Below are positions 9,640 to 22,433 of a stretch of DNA of 64,000 nt, piece by piece; the first letter of the stretch is position 1, and each line of letters begins with the position of its first letter. The notes beneath the pieces were generated by a model that saw only the letters and a list, made by a program, of their open reading frames with translations, had not been told where the DNA came from and did no database searches. The DNA lies in assembly GCA_032622095.1 (NCBI GenBank), contig CP136062.1, forward strand, positions 140,512,351 through 140,576,350, given 5' to 3'. The position numbers were made by a program, and so were the translations under genes. The stretch is from Siphonodentalium dalli (taxonomy: Eukaryota; Mollusca; Scaphopoda; Gadilida; Siphonodentaliidae).

Positions 9640-10891
9640 CCAGACAAGATGGCGTCAATTATGGCCGCCGTTGTTCAGACGAGGCACTAAGTCAGGTTAC
9701 GCCATTTGATTTCAGTCATATAGTTCAGTCACTGGACGATGGAAGTTATGCATGCCATTTCCTATGAAAATTTCACCTCAATAGAACGAAATTGTTCATT
9801 TTGGCTCAAAATGGCCATCAACATGGCGACCAAAATATTTGAAAAGGTCCAGTGATGCCCTGCAGCTGCATTCGCTTCCAAGTTGTGGTTGATGAATAAT
9901 GCTGTATATATATGCGTTGAATCCTATAAAATATCTGCATGATGGACCGTGGTTTATTGTAACTATCGTAATCGCATATACATTACGAATGTTATCAATT
10001 CTTTCTCTCTCTCTAAACTTGACAATAAAATCGGCTAAAATTCACTGTTCGCGAGCTTGGATCGTGTTTTCAAGTAAATGTGACTACCTTTATGAGGGGT
10101 GTTTGTTGTTTCGGAACTGTCATGATGGTGGTTTTCAAAATTGCAATCAAAATTTTTAAAAAGTCAATTTTTCAAATATGCAGATAACTATTCTCCGATG
10201 TTTCTAAAAGGTCACAAACTGTGACTTACTATTTGATCTCGTGACAACTATATGTACTATAATGGTGGTCCCAGTACCATACTGCGGATGACAAATTCAT
10301 TTTAAAGGACGCAGTATGGAATTTTGCTGAAAATGTCTTTTGTGGTTCTGGCCACGTTTTAAAGGGAACGACCAGTACTTTGCTAGGTACGTGAGAGAGA
10401 CCATAATCTATAGCCACAATGATCATTTTCATCATATTCATACAATTAATACAGGTTGGATATCAAGATGACAGTCATATGCCGGTGTGGTACATTAATT
10501 TGTCTTGATGGTGGTTTTCAAAATTGGAATAAATTTTTTCACATAATTATGCAGAACACTATTCTCCGATGTTTCTAAACGGTCACAAACTGTGACCTAC
10601 TTTGTTATCAGACGTGCTATTTGATCTCGTGACAACTATATGTACTATAATGGTGGTCCCAGTACCTTAATGGGGATTATAAATTCATTTTCAAGGACGC
10701 AGTATGGACTTTTGCTGAAAATGTCTTTTGGGGTTCTGGCCACGTTTTAAAGGGAACGACCAGAACTTTGCAAAGTAAGTAAGAAGGTCCACAATCTATA
10801 GCCACAATGATCATTTTCATCATATTCATCCACTTAATACAGGTTGGATATCAAGATGACAGTCATATACCGGTGTGGTACGTTAATTTGT
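9640..10891 (+). repeat. Dispersed repeat with local tandem duplication (copy 1)
   Basis: 10124-10501 and 10503-10891 are tandem copies of about 380 bp, sharing gatggtggttttcaaaatt, ctattctccgatgtttctaaa, ggtcacaaactgtgac, ctatatgtactataatggtg and caggttggatatcaagatga. The leading part (9780-9900, ...gccctgca...gcaagttgtggttg.tgaata) and the body are found again, diverged, at 43520-44340. Confidence 0.85.
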
Positions 10892-11569
10892 TTTAACTTA
10901 CACGCCCCGTTACTATTATGAGACAAATGAAATGAAGACGGCTTTGGATAATATAATAATTACTCGCACCACCAGAGAATGGGGTTTTCAGTATAGACTT
11001 ACATGCACATATGAATATGAATATGATATATAACACGACCTATTCCCTTTTCTCGCCTGTCTATTAGTAAGATATGGGGCGTGATTGCAGATCGTCATGA
11101 ACACCTCGTTGACTCGGTGATACTATAGTTATATATATGCCTGACTCCGACATATATAGTGATGCCCAAACGTGGTTGCTTTAATTCAAAGTTATGTTAT
11201 TTGAAGGGGTCAGCCTATGGATATTCACTTTTAACATTCCCTTCCCTGCTCCAAGATATGTTGCAATTCAAAGAAGGAATATGTATCTGTTCATCTTACT
11301 TTATATCATCTTACTATGACTGCATGTGGTGGGTGCATGTTCGCATTTGTAGCCAGAAATGTTGTGGCCAATATCTAGTTGCTGTCACTTAAACATAAGT
11401 CATTTGATACCGTTAATCGGGCGATTTATGTGGTACATATGTCAGCCATTTGCCATCGTGATTGCGCTATGCATGCATGGAGATGCATCTCCCCGGTGAA
11501 ATTAAGAATTCCAATAACTGGTGCCGTCGAAATTTAATGGTTTTTCGTCTCTAATAAAAACCAAATACC
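10892..11569. other. Non-coding stretch
   Basis: No gene or repeat partner recognised. Relative to the second copy at 43520-44563, this block appears as extra sequence inserted within the repeat. Confidence 0.45.
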
Positions 11570-11700
11570 AGTAGAGCAGATTCCAATACTATAACATAAC
11601 GCAAATGAAGTTTATGCATAACGATGAAAAACCGCGACTACAGCTCAATGCCAGTAATATGTCAAATTAACTGGGATAGTGTGGGAGGATACATAATTAA
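11570..11700 (+). repeat. Dispersed repeat tail (pair at 44420-44563)
   Basis: cagtagagc.gattccaata, aatgccggtaa.atgtca and gggatagtgtg.gaggatata are shared with 44420-44563, in the same order relative to the 9640/43520 repeat. Confidence 0.7.
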
Positions 11701-11922
11701 AGTTCCTAACACAGTAAAATGTGTTATTATCTTATTAATCAATATAAATATGGCAAATAAGGATGAGTATAGTTTCATATGATGACAGCCATAAAACAGA
11801 TCTTACAATCTGGCAAAACATTCATGTTAGTAAATGTCTCTAGTATATTAATTTGTTAGAAGTTCATGCAGCCCCCGATGTATATAATCCATACCTTCGA
11901 AACATTTCTTTAATATATAAGT

Positions 11923-12578
11923 TTAAAGGGGTACGTACTGTACCCCAATTTCAATAAATTCCCAGTGACAATAGCGATCTAATATGAATATTATATTATA
12001 AAATAACTAATTTGAGTCGACGATGTCTACTGAAAACGTTCCGGTTAACAGGCTATCGTAAAAGTAAAATTGAATTATTTAATATAAATTCATTTATGGC
12101 TGGAGTCATAAAATGGAGAATTATGCCATTACGAGTTACCGTTCTTGAAATCGCATATGTTGCGTGTCTTTTATCGACGGCCATTCGCGAACATTATTGA
12201 GTTGCAAACAAAACATGTTACCTGCAAAAGAAGGCCCGTTATAACCGATTCGGGAAAAAAGGAGAAAGAAACAAGAGTCATAAAGCGTCAAGTATTTTAT
12301 AGGGAGTGAGATTGTTCGATGGAAGAGATTGAATGCATCAATCGAAGCTGTGAGCAATGAACTTCCGGTTTTTACTGCGACCTGCGTCTTCTCCGGTGAA
12401 GGTCAAAAACATGGCGCGTAGTTTGAAATCGTAATATTTTTGTTTCCAAGATCAATATTTTCTTCGCTAAATTAGGTTTATACGAAACTCATATAACACG
12501 AACACAATCTAACTTGAAAGTTATTTCAATGGGAGTAAATAAAAAAATCGCCTATCTTAGTGTACAGTACCCCTTTAA
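11923..12578. mobile_element. MITE family 'AAAGGGGTACTGTAC', copy 1
   Basis: It starts TTTAAAGGGGTACGTACTGT and ends GTGTACAGTACCCCTTTAA. Internal tatggctggagtcataaa... matches the other copies at 29110-29672 and 36073-36667 (reversed). ORFs inside are not conserved between copies. Confidence 0.8.
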
Positions 12579-13329
12579 CAATATACTGTGGATGTATGCC
12601 AGCATTATACAAATGAGAGTAGCTTACTAGCTGGCAATTTGTGATATAATTTTGTAACAAATAAAGAATACTGCATCGATGTTTGAGACCGCGACATTAT
12701 TAACTGCACCCGCACTACATGTCACCAAATTGGCGACAATGCTGGGGTAAATCGGAAAGTATCTACTGTTTTGACTATTCTGATATTGAGAAGTTCTTTT
12801 ATATATGGAGTCTTCTGTGATTTTGTAACATGCATCTGTGTATGTCCTATCGGATCCTATCAAGACGAAATTACTACAGGCATACTTTTCCCAATGTGAT
12901 ACCTTGATTTCCTTCAAAAGTTTCTGGTATTTTAGAAAGCCACTATATCACTATACTTATAAATTATTAAATCGTGAACCAACACATGTATCGTATACTG
13001 CATTCATATTGAAGTACAGATTCAAGTTGTTTCATTTCTATAAACAAAAACCGCTGACCGCCAGCGGTCATATATCTATACCAACCGCTCATTGGAAACT
13101 AATTATATATTGAATTGGTCTAACGTGTAGAATCGAATCCATTTTGATCTTATATATGCATGGGTTGTCGTCTGACGTCCGCACGCGTGCATGTGTGCCT
13201 GCGCGCGTGCGTCCGTCAATTTCCTTTAGCACATGCACCACACAGGCAGGTCACCAAACTTCATATGGATCTTCGGGGTGACCTCTAGATGGGAGCCATC
13301 GATTGCTCCAGTAATTCGCTAAAAACAAA
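12579..13329. other. Non-coding stretch with a purine-pyrimidine alternating tract
   Basis: No gene seen. 13180-13212 alternates purine and pyrimidine almost throughout (gcacgcgtgcatgtgtg, then gcgcgcgtgcg), a Z-DNA-prone composition. Confidence 0.5.
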
Positions 13330-13339
13330 CATGCATGCC

Positions 13340-13535
13340 GCCAGCATGCAGTCAAGGAGTCATAAATTCATTTTCATTATAATTACCATGTTGTTTCCAT
13401 CTTTCATAGAGCACATTTTGCACTATTCCATGGCTCAAATTGATTCATTAGTTGCATATATTCTTTTGACTATAAACGGAGATGGTACGTATACGTCCCA
13501 CAACTGGCCGGATTTAGTGTACAGTACCCATTTAA
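13340..13535. mobile_element. MITE family 'AAAGGGGTACTGTAC', right-end subfamily copy
   Basis: Ends TTAGTGTACAGTACCCATTTAA. It shares gtcataaattcatttt, cattataattaccatgttgt, ttcatagagcaca and ttcatta.ttgcatatattct with 54110-54312. The left terminus was not located. Confidence 0.65.
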
Positions 13536-13812
13536 CAAACGGTATAATCTGTTGTTAAATTTGTTATTTGAACGTTTCCAAGCAACTATATATATCATCC
13601 AGCTATTACAGTTCACATGCCGTATGCATCATTATATAGGTCCTATACGTTGTATGCAATGTCCTATACTGAATTGCATCTAATCGGTGAAATGTGAATG
13701 CTCGATTAATATTGACGCAGATGTTACACTGGTTAAATGTCGACAATCTATATGGTTAATTGCGTTCCTTATATAGATGGAATCGCATCCTATAATCGTT
13801 TACAATTATTAA

Positions 13813-14049
13813 CACTTTCTGCACTAATGTATTCTCCCACCCAGTTATTAAAGTATTCATCGATCGGAAAGCGTCTATTATCTGTTTTGAGGGAAGTTCA
13901 GAAAATATGAGCAGAAGACAGAAAATAAAAAGTGAAGAATGATTCTTATTCATTGATGACAAGTGTTCAGATAATAAATTCAACAAACGTCTGAATATTT
14001 CCCGATGGATAACTACTCGTCCAAGAGTATTTAGTATATATAGAAAGGG
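13813..14049. mobile_element. piggyBac-like MITE (TTAA / CCCTTTCTATA family), copy 1
   Basis: TTAA (13809-13812) precedes CACTTTCTGCACTAA, and the right end tatatagaaaggg is followed by TTAA (14050-14053). The inside holds ttcagataataa.ttcaacaaacg and attctcccac. TTAA duplication with a CCCTTT terminus is the piggyBac pattern (inference). Related copies: 35177-35960, 42295-42504 and 45166-45405. Confidence 0.75.
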
Positions 14050-14053
14050 TTAA

Positions 14054-14700
14054 CAAACTATATAGTGACAGTGACTACTTAAATGCTTATACCAACGTGT
14101 CACTAAAATAATAAACAATACAAACAATCAATCTGAGATATTTGACGTTCGGTGCGTAGCAATGGGAGCGCTCCTAATAATCCTTATCGCTATCTGATAT
14201 CTCCTGAACGGTCTGTTCTAAAAAAAAAAGGACAAATATGTGCCCCTTTTTATCATCGCATTATATCAGAAAATATTCGAAAAAAAAAATAATATTAATT
14301 TATAGAAGCGTTTCAGGATCGGGGTTTTCAATTCATATTTATTATTTTATACCCACGGAACTATTTGTATTATGAAGAAATAATCCATCTTTAACAGTAT
14401 AGAACATTGATTGTGAGTGAATGAATATATCGTTGGTTTTGGAGCGAAAAACGTTTTGACGGAATCGAATTCTACGGATCTGATTATTTAATTGGATCAG
14501 AGAATAAAGCAATTCATTACATCAGAAAAATTGCTTCGGCACCCGATTATAAGATCAGAAAGTAAAAAATATGTCGTTTTTACATTGGTAGATTTCTTAG
14601 TTGTAGAAGGTCGTATAAAAGTTATGCGACCTTTCGGACCTGACGTCACGATATAAATCTTGAGTTCGTTTCGCGGTTTTCTCAGTTCGCGTATTATGTT
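14054..14700. other. Non-coding stretch
   Basis: No gene or recognised repeat; only short poly-A runs at about 14220 and 14280. Confidence 0.45.
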
Positions 14701-14702
14701 GC

Positions 14703-14846
14703 ACACGAATACAGAAGGAAGGGAGATAATTAAGTTAAGGATTGTTATCCACACCAATACAGAAGGATGGGAGATAATTAAGTTAAGGATTGTTATCCAC
14801 ACCAACACAGAAGGATGGGAGATAATTAAGTTAAGGATTGTTATCC
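14703..14846. repeat. Minisatellite, 48 bp x 3
   Basis: Three near-identical 48-bp units (acac.aatacagaaggatgg ... aaggattgttatcc). Because 48 is a multiple of 3, frames stay open across it on both strands; this explains the repetitive ORFs there and is not evidence of coding. Confidence 0.92.
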
Positions 14847-16190
14847 AAATAATTTCGTTATCATTTGCATTATTGGGGTGTGCCTCAAATGCTGAATAGA
14901 TCTGCTGATTAGCAGTTTGCATACTAAATGCGGATTAGCATATTCTCCGAATTCAGTTTAACTCATTTATTACGAAGATAGTATAGGTTGTAGATTGTGC
15001 AACTGACGTGTAATATATGGACTATATCACAATACAGCTAGGGTGGAGGAAACATCTGACCGCCCGTTCAGCAGTTTAGTAGATTATCCAAACGGAGTTT
15101 CACTCATTTCTATAAAGAAGATATTATAGGTTGCATGCATGACTGAATAAATTACCTACACCCAACTATCATCGTTATAAACAAGTTAAAGTGAATTCTG
15201 GAAATATGCTGATCAGCCTTTTAGTATTTATACTGCTGATCAGCATGTTATATAGGTACCCGTGTTATCTATTACATTTTTGGAACTTCTGTCTGTTTGT
15301 CTGTCTGTCTGTGTGTCTTATAGACTCGAAAACTGCTCGACCGATCCGACTCAAATTTACTATGTAGGCCTCTTTGATCCCGGAAACAATATGGGCGGGT
15401 CCAATTTCACATGCGACCGTGTCCTTGACATTGACCTCGCTCATATACGCTCATATATAGGCATGTTTCTGGACCGATCGAACAATAGTTTTTTTATTTC
15501 TCAAAAGCTTGACCAATGGCTGACCATGCAGGTATTGCCGCTAATGCGTATAGTGGTCACCGTTTTATTTCTAAGTTGGTGATTCGTGACAAAACTCCCG
15601 AGTTACGTATTTTATGTTCAGTTCTGAAGATCATACATTGAACTTTTGAAAATTATTGTGTCTTCATTGTTTATTCGAGTCCGTGTGTGGCAATTATTGT
15701 GCACCCTGCATTGATTCATGATCCCTCTATACTTGAGGCCAATTTGGTTGCCCGTGCTATAATATTCAATCATGAACACAGTTGTAGATAATGTGGAACA
15801 TATGGTTCAAAGTAGAAAGTGCATTCACAACGATGTCGTTATATTGTTCGGGTATCGTATTCCATGATTTTTCTCGAAACGCGAAAATTCGACAAATGTC
15901 CATGTTCTCTGTATTCGAGAGCTTAGTCTCGTCGAAATATATAATTAACAGTGCATCTTTTTATCGGGAAGTTTCAACTTTTCATAGCATTTAGCATTGT
16001 ATCGAAAAGAGTTTGGATGTCACCATACATGTAAGTGGAGCCAATGTCTACGTTACGTTATAAGATTCCTGATGCATGGAAACTCAAATATCGTTTCGCT
16101 TTTCAGAATGCACATATTTCTATCGAGTATTGTTAACTTCAGACGGTAGAAGGTCTCGATCTAGACCTGTCTAATATTCTAAGACCAGAT
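14847..16190. other. Non-coding stretch with weak internal repeats
   Basis: No supported gene. 14955-14995 and 15097-15133 share agttt.actcatttat and ggttg blocks (local diverged duplication). 15291-15312 is a short TCTG tract heading a 106-codon ORF (to 15582) without recognisable domains. Confidence 0.45.
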
Positions 16191-16192
16191 AA

Positions 16193-16744
16193 TATGTGAC
16201 CCGCCATATCAAATCCAGTCGTAAGTCGGGATTTTTAAAAACCTGTGCCAATGCATTATCTTATATATGAGAGTCGACCATAGGTCGCCTCGCATATATA
16301 AGAGAATGCATTGGCCCAGTCTGGAGTAAACTACATACCCACATATAAAAAAAAATAGTATGAATCTGAGTGTATGTTTACATAAGACTGGCATTGGCCT
16401 AACAATTTTTTACAATTTTAATATTTTTTTCTTGTATTCTTTAACAATTTTATAATTTCACCCATACAGAGCCCCAGACAAACATGAGCAGACGACACTC
16501 TTCTATATGCTTCTATATATGTGTGGGGCTCCCTGCAGGGTAATGGATGTTTTTTTTATTTTATGTCCTAAAAATTGTAAGAAACATTTATTTAATAAAA
16601 ATGATAAAACTTTGTTAGGCCAATGCATTCTCTTATATATATGCGAGGGCGATCTATGGTCGACTCGCATATATAAGAGAATGCATTGGCACAGGGTAAA
16701 AAAAATCCCGTCTTACGACTGGATTTGATATGGCGGGTCACATA
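16193..16744. mobile_element. Composite foldback element with TATGTGACCCGCC termini
   Basis: The outer TIRs TATGTGACCCGCCATATC / GATATGGCGGGTCACATA extend inward about 45 bp (aaatccagtcgtaag). Inside lies the composite 16242-16695: CCTGTG, a 67-bp palindrome (16248-16314), a spacer, a second palindrome (16620-16689), then CACAGG. Each palindrome is itself an inverted repeat centred on gtcgaccataggtcgcc. The same inner composite is at 26980-27206 inside a different outer element. Confidence 0.85.
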
Positions 16745-17344
16745 GCATGAATTCCACGAAAAAGCGGCCATGGATACCGATAATGGGTATTTGCATCATA
16801 AGCATGTCATCGGGGAATGTTGTTGCTTCTTCTGTATTTCATTATTACTATCCAATGAATATATTTTGGAATGGTCATTGCCCTCACTATACAATTAATC
16901 TCTTAAACACCAGATATTGTGTGACTGGGGATCAATGATGCGCGCATGCGCAGTCAACGCATATTTTCATATTTTGCCAAATAAGGTCAAATGAACCAAA
17001 ATATCATTTTCAAGCAGTTCAAGGGTCATTCTGGGTTAATAGTGAGGCATGTGTGGAAATGTTATTTTTGTCACATTTCCCATATCACAATCTGCCTCAA
17101 TTACCATAGTATCCCCTTTTTGCACATATATTTTAGTAAAATGACGGTTTAACCCCTACCAATAACCCGTTTCTAAGGTAAAAACAGTCGCATAGCAACC
17201 GTTGCCATGGAAAGTATTTTCGTGATTGCCCCCATATCTGAAAATAATACGTGGGACCTAATATACACATGTGCCAAGTTTTATGCTATTATGACAATGT
17301 CCGCACTTGTTACACAAAAAACTATAACTAAAAAAATCGTACGG
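16745..17344. other. Non-coding stretch
   Basis: No gene or repeat partner recognised. Confidence 0.45.
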
Positions 17345-17748
17345 TGATTCCGTCACGCCCGTTGTGTGATTCCGTCACGGCGAACAAACCGAGTTAACTA
17401 GTAATATACACACAAGTGTGTGACAATGCGGCTTTTTTTATGCAAGTATAGTGTATCTACTTTGCTCATTGAGAACTTTTTCCAGGTCAGCTTGGCTGAA
17501 TGAGCAGGGTTCTTCAATAGTACGGACATACCCTCATATTGATGGCACTTTTTTGGTGATTCCGTCACGGACACAATTTGACCCAGAGTGAGATGATACT
17601 TAAATACACATATAATTGTATATAACTAAACAACTTAGTATAGTATGTACAATGTTTTTCATTTTAAGCGGTACCCTACTGGTCATAATTTTAGATTTTA
17701 TAGGCCACAGAAAGGTGAAATTCCGTAAAATTTGGTGATTCCGTCACG
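17345..17748 (+). repeat. Cluster of four exact TGATTCCGTCACG motifs
   Basis: The 13-mer TGATTCCGTCACG occurs exactly at 17345-17357, 17367-17379, 17557-17569 and 17736-17748, three of them preceded by GG. A degenerate copy (ggtgaaattccgtaaaat) lies at about 17713. Spacings are 22, 190 and 179 bp. The sequence between is not repeated, so this is not a simple tandem array. Confidence 0.85.
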
Positions 17749-18384
17749 CTGGAATTCATGATATGTAGATTATCGTACAGTACAACTGGGATATTAAATG
17801 CTGTTATGCTACACGAGATCACGGTTCTGGTATTGTATATATCACTTGTGTGAATACTTACAGGCTACGTCAGTTTTGTTTTTCAAACGAAGTTTCTTTG
17901 TACTTAATATCTCCAATTAGTACATTATTTTACCACATATTATAGTACCATTTCTAACATTTCATTGTAAACAACGGCCACTTTGGATGTCATTTCTTCC
18001 CGCCATTCATGTTTTTGACATACTGTTATATAAGTAACAACGTATATAGTGGATCGAGTCTACATCGTTGAAACTGCGTCAAAAATAAATTTCAATATAT
18101 ATTGTCACAAATCCCTTGAGATATGATGTATAATTAATGACTTCATACGTCGGTTCTCCGACAAAAATGTCGCATATTGAAGCGCGGTTGTAAAAAACAT
18201 GGTGAATTCTATTTCATCGTATGAGTTTGAAAAGGTCGTATCCCGCCATGTTTTGTCAAGTTAACTTGCCAAACGTTTTATGATTCATTTGGGAATTAAA
18301 ATATTGTAACAGATAAGGAAAATGCTATATATATACTTAATTTGGCGTCGACATAACAGTTACCGTGTATAGCTAAGATCCACA
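17749..18384. other. Non-coding stretch
   Basis: No gene or repeat partner recognised. Confidence 0.45.
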
Positions 18385-18850
18385 GTGGCAATAACATCAC
18401 AGGGATCATACGATTCGTGGGGGCTTCTGATCAATGTGACGATGGTTAAGCCAGGGGAACAGTGCAATGGTTGGGGTGTCTCATCTCCAACTTTGGTCAA
18501 CATTTTCAACAGTTGGAGATTTCATACCTGTCATAGCATTATATTTGGAAATTTTGACCAGACCAAATTTATATAGGTAGAAATTGTTCTGATAGTTAAA
18601 TTTTTCAACCAGTATTTAGAGTAAAGTTTGTTTGCGGGTGCGGGATTGGACCACATTTTGAATGTTCTCCTACTGTCTGTCAATTTGTTTGGACTGAAAT
18701 GGTCATCAGTTGCCACTTTTACAACAAATAGAGGGTGTTAGGTCGGAAAACTCCAACAGTTGGAAAGCTTTAGACGCCAGTTGGAAATATCAACCCATAG
18801 GCGAGGGGTGCAAATGAAATTCCCCGGACTTAAACTTTGCCATTTTCCAT
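18385..18850 (+). repeat. CAACAGTTGGAAAG-type dispersed repeat, copy 2
   Basis: Diverged relative of 6700-7400 (caacattttcaacagttgga, aacagttggaaagctt). Several TTTCAACAGTTGGA-like words recur within it. Confidence 0.5.
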
Positions 18851-19296
18851 TCCAAATAGGCAGATCAAGCTTGTGAAGTCATTTGCCCACAATTTTGAAT
18901 ACAATGAACTGCCACCACCTCCCCCGATAAAAACAAAGTAACAAAATGGAATTATAGAATGAAATTCCATTAAACGCAATTAAGATGAACATTTAGGAAG
19001 TCCATGCAATCTTCCGCTTGTCATATGATATCTGACAACCCATACATGTATATGTTGAGCAAATTATGTTGAGAATTTATACATTGCATTTGTGACCTGC
19101 CTTGCAAATAAAACTATTTTTAGCTTTGAAATTCCCAATTTTGACTCAAAAACGGTACATGTGATAATGGTTGAAACTAAAGCATATTATGATTTATTTT
19201 CCCAACAGTCCATACAATCTAAAGACAAAAACATTTCCGAGACAATTTCGGTGACCCATCATTCGTGGACCCAAAATGATGCACTCAAACGATTAT

Positions 19297-19830
19297 CTAC
19301 CCTGACTATCGCGCGGGACGAAGTGATTCAGTCGCTTTCAGTGTGAATATAAAAATCGCGCGCTTTGAACCGCTACGGACGACAGAAAACGGCCGTAAAA
19401 ATCGCGAACCTGCAGCCAACGTATTCTCAGATTCTTATTGGCAATAAAATTCCCTTTCATTTGACACATAACTCAGCGAAATTGAACGAAGCGAGGTCGA
19501 GATATCGTATAGGAAAGTACCGAAATCTACCGAGAAAACGGGTCGTTCATCTCCCTGTCCGCGCAGAGGCCTTTGACATAGTTATAAAATCAACAATTTG
19601 TGTACTTAAACGCGATGACATAACATATAAATGTTCATATATGTTCCGCAAGTCATTCCGAAGCCACCGATACCTTTTTTATTTCATCCGATGTGTTTGT
19701 GTCCAATTTTTCAACTTTATTCATCAAACGAATTCCAGAAACATGACGTATCTCCGACTTGCAGTAAATGAAAGCGAAAGTAAAAATAGTATGCGGGGTC
19801 AAGGTCACGCTATTTTCGCAGAATTTTAAT
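19297..19830 (-). repeat. GTACGGACG / ACGGCCGT repeat, copy 1
   Basis: 19300-19400 resembles the TIR of the element at 23566-25275 (tatcgcgcg.gacga, tcgcgcgctttgaac, tacggacg, aaaacggccgt). 19450-19760 is an inverted copy of 20058-20350 and is related to 46556-46963 (gaggcc..tgacat/cggcct, gacataacatataaatgttc, cggaatgacttgcggaacat). A 154-codon frame on the plus strand crosses it; see findings. Confidence 0.8.
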
Positions 19831-20039
19831 ATTGTATCAAAGCAAATTCCAATTATTTAACTATACTTTCAAGTTCACTTCTGCTTTAAAATCAATTGAT
19901 ATTCTTGGTACATAGAAAATTAATAATTCAAGTGTTTCTTCAATACTCTATCGGATATCTATGCATATTTATTTTTTCAAGCCAACATTGTGAACTTTAC
20001 TCTCGATTATTGTCAATCAATCAGCAAGCCGGTCAAAAT

Positions 20040-20545
20040 TTACTGCCAGTCGCAGACTCGTCTTGTTTTTGGAATTCGTTTGATGAATAAAGTTTGAAAA
20101 TTGGGCACAAACACATCTGACATAAAACAAAAATGGTATGGGTGTCTTCGGAATGACTTGCGGAACATATATGAACATTTATAGGTTATGTCAACGCGTT
20201 TAAGTGCATTTTGCGACAAATTGTTGCTAATAAATGTTGATTTTATAACTAGGCCGAAGGCCTCTGCGCGGACAGGGAGGTTGACGACCCGATTTCTTCG
20301 GTAGATTTCGGTAGTTTCCGACACGATATCTCGACTTCGTGTCGTTCAATTTCGCTGAGTCATATGTCAAATTAAAAGGAATTTCATTGCCAATAAGGCA
20401 CATCTGAGTATATTTTGGCTGCAATTATCGATTTGTAGAATTTATTAGGGCTTTGACAGTTTGTGTGGTTTTATCCAAAATCGATCATTTGAACCTTGCA
20501 TGTCACTGGTACTATACGGACGACAGAAAACGGCCGTAAATATTG
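20040..20545 (+). repeat. GTACGGACG / ACGGCCGT repeat, copy 2
   Basis: Inverted relative to 19450-19760, same orientation as 46556-46963. Shared blocks: ggaatgacttgcgga, gcggaca, gacgacccgatttcttcgg, tagatttcggtagtt, tcaatttcg. It ends with tacggacgacagaaaacggc (about 20514-20533), also at 19374-19393. Confidence 0.8.
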
Positions 20546-22433
20546 CGCCCGGTTTGAATTGAACTTTAGACGATAAAGTAGCACCTGAGAACGATAGCAT
20601 GCGCGTCACGACGGAATTTGTCTCGAGAGGTCGGTAAATCAAGTTGACTATTGGATTATCAAGAACTCGTTCTGGAAGCAAATGAGGTGTATTCCGACTA
20701 CACTTTCAACTCCCGTGACATACGGCTATGTCCCCGACTTCCATAGAAGTGATAACTTAATGCGTATAGCATGTAATTCTGCCAGACGCTCCCGGTCTCC
20801 CCACGGGATTTCATTTGATTGCGGGTGACAGAACGCCTGGAAAGACTGACGCCATACTCCAGCTGTGTCTGCACAATCAATTACTGCTAATACCCACACG
20901 AAGGTCAGGATTCCATCTTGTTCTGTCTGATTAATAGATAGGTTCTGTGTGAAGTGTAGCTTAATTGTATATTAACATATATCAATGATTAATTTTACGT
21001 GAGAACTCAATAAATATTTGCAATTAGAAAACACATCGTTACATCGAATTCGAACAACACTTTGACATGCAGTACAAGAAAACCAGAGTCAGATATGATA
21101 ACGCCTCCAAGATCATATTATTAGCCATAAATATAAATTATAATATAAAATATATTGGTTACATTAATGCACCGCCTCAGAATTTAGTTAAAACAACTAA
21201 TCCTTCAAATTATTACAAAAAAACTACGGCTTATTACTGCAGGTTTTTCATTCACCAAACCAGAAAGCTTCTAAATGCGTATCAAAAATTGTGTTCCCGC
21301 CATAAAATCTTCAAGTGTGCATGGCCCAACCATTGTTCATACCTAAACATCGAACGCAATTAACGCGGTCATAATAGTTACACACTGCAACTATGAGACA
21401 TCCAGCGAATACACCCCCACGAAAACAAGAAATGTGTTGTCCTGCGAGATATCCCATCGCTATAGCTCAATTTGACACGGTCAGATTAGCCTTCCTACAA
21501 TATCCTAAAACAATAAAGCTTCTCAAATCATCGGCATAGTCAGTAGAACTGTCACGACTTTGGACATTCCAACTACAGCTTTTACCGGACTCTGGGTCGC
21601 AGTACAACTTTAACGCGTCCCAAAATAACCGGAAAAAACAATTATCTATTTATAAAATCCCCATGGGACCACAGATTTCTAAAATTTGTAGAACAGTATA
21701 CACCGGTGGCGTTAATAGCAATGAATAGCCGCAGAATGATAACTATGTCGAAGTGTATGTTGAAGTTCGAATGTATATGACTGGATGGACATCTTCCCTT
21801 AAATGGCAGTTTAATGCATACAGGTCACAATCTAAACAGAGTATTTATAAACCCAGCCCCTTTGTTCTACCTCGACGTTCTATTTTCCGAATGGGCACTT
21901 TATACCAGGCGTAATAACACAAGTCGACATTCGTGAGCTAGAACGTTCATGTCTCCCAATTTATGCACAATGGGTTGCCATGGAGACATCTAAGAGAGAA
22001 CTACATGTGTAGTTCGCTTTCAAATCCGAAAACAAACATTTGCATATATAGAGATTATGAACCCCACGTATTTCATTTCCTTGTCGGTATATTCGTGCTG
22101 CAATATTTGCAAATACGGGGGTATCTGTCGCATTGAAACATGAGATATCAGCATGCGATACTACAGTAAGAGAATTACTGTTCATCTTCTGGAAAAAAAA
22201 CGACATGAATACCTTGTTCGTGTCATAAAAGATCATAAACTGTATACGTGCCCAAAATACATAGAATTGCGTCGACAGTATATATTAGGGTTTTCTCACT
22301 CATATATGTGTGAACATCTGATTTCATCAGTATGAAAGTATAGTTCATCCTTGAATATTTCAAAGCTGTGTTTTAAGTCGGTTATTAGACTCGCGACCGG
22401 ACATTCAGAGACTATAGAAGATCTCGTCCGAGT
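20546..22433. other. Non-coding stretch of about 1.9 kb
   Basis: No supported gene on either strand. ORFs of 60-98 codons here lack recognisable motifs and splice context. No repeat partner was noticed. Confidence 0.45.

Noticed and set aside
14497-14922. 141-codon minus-strand ORF with repeated WITILNLIIS text
   Set aside because: Produced by the 48-bp minisatellite; no domain, and the opposite strand is equally open.
15262-15582. 106-codon ORF starting MLSITFLELLSVCLSVCVS
   Set aside because: The start is a TCTG simple repeat; the remainder has no recognised domain, splice context or second copy showing coding constraint.
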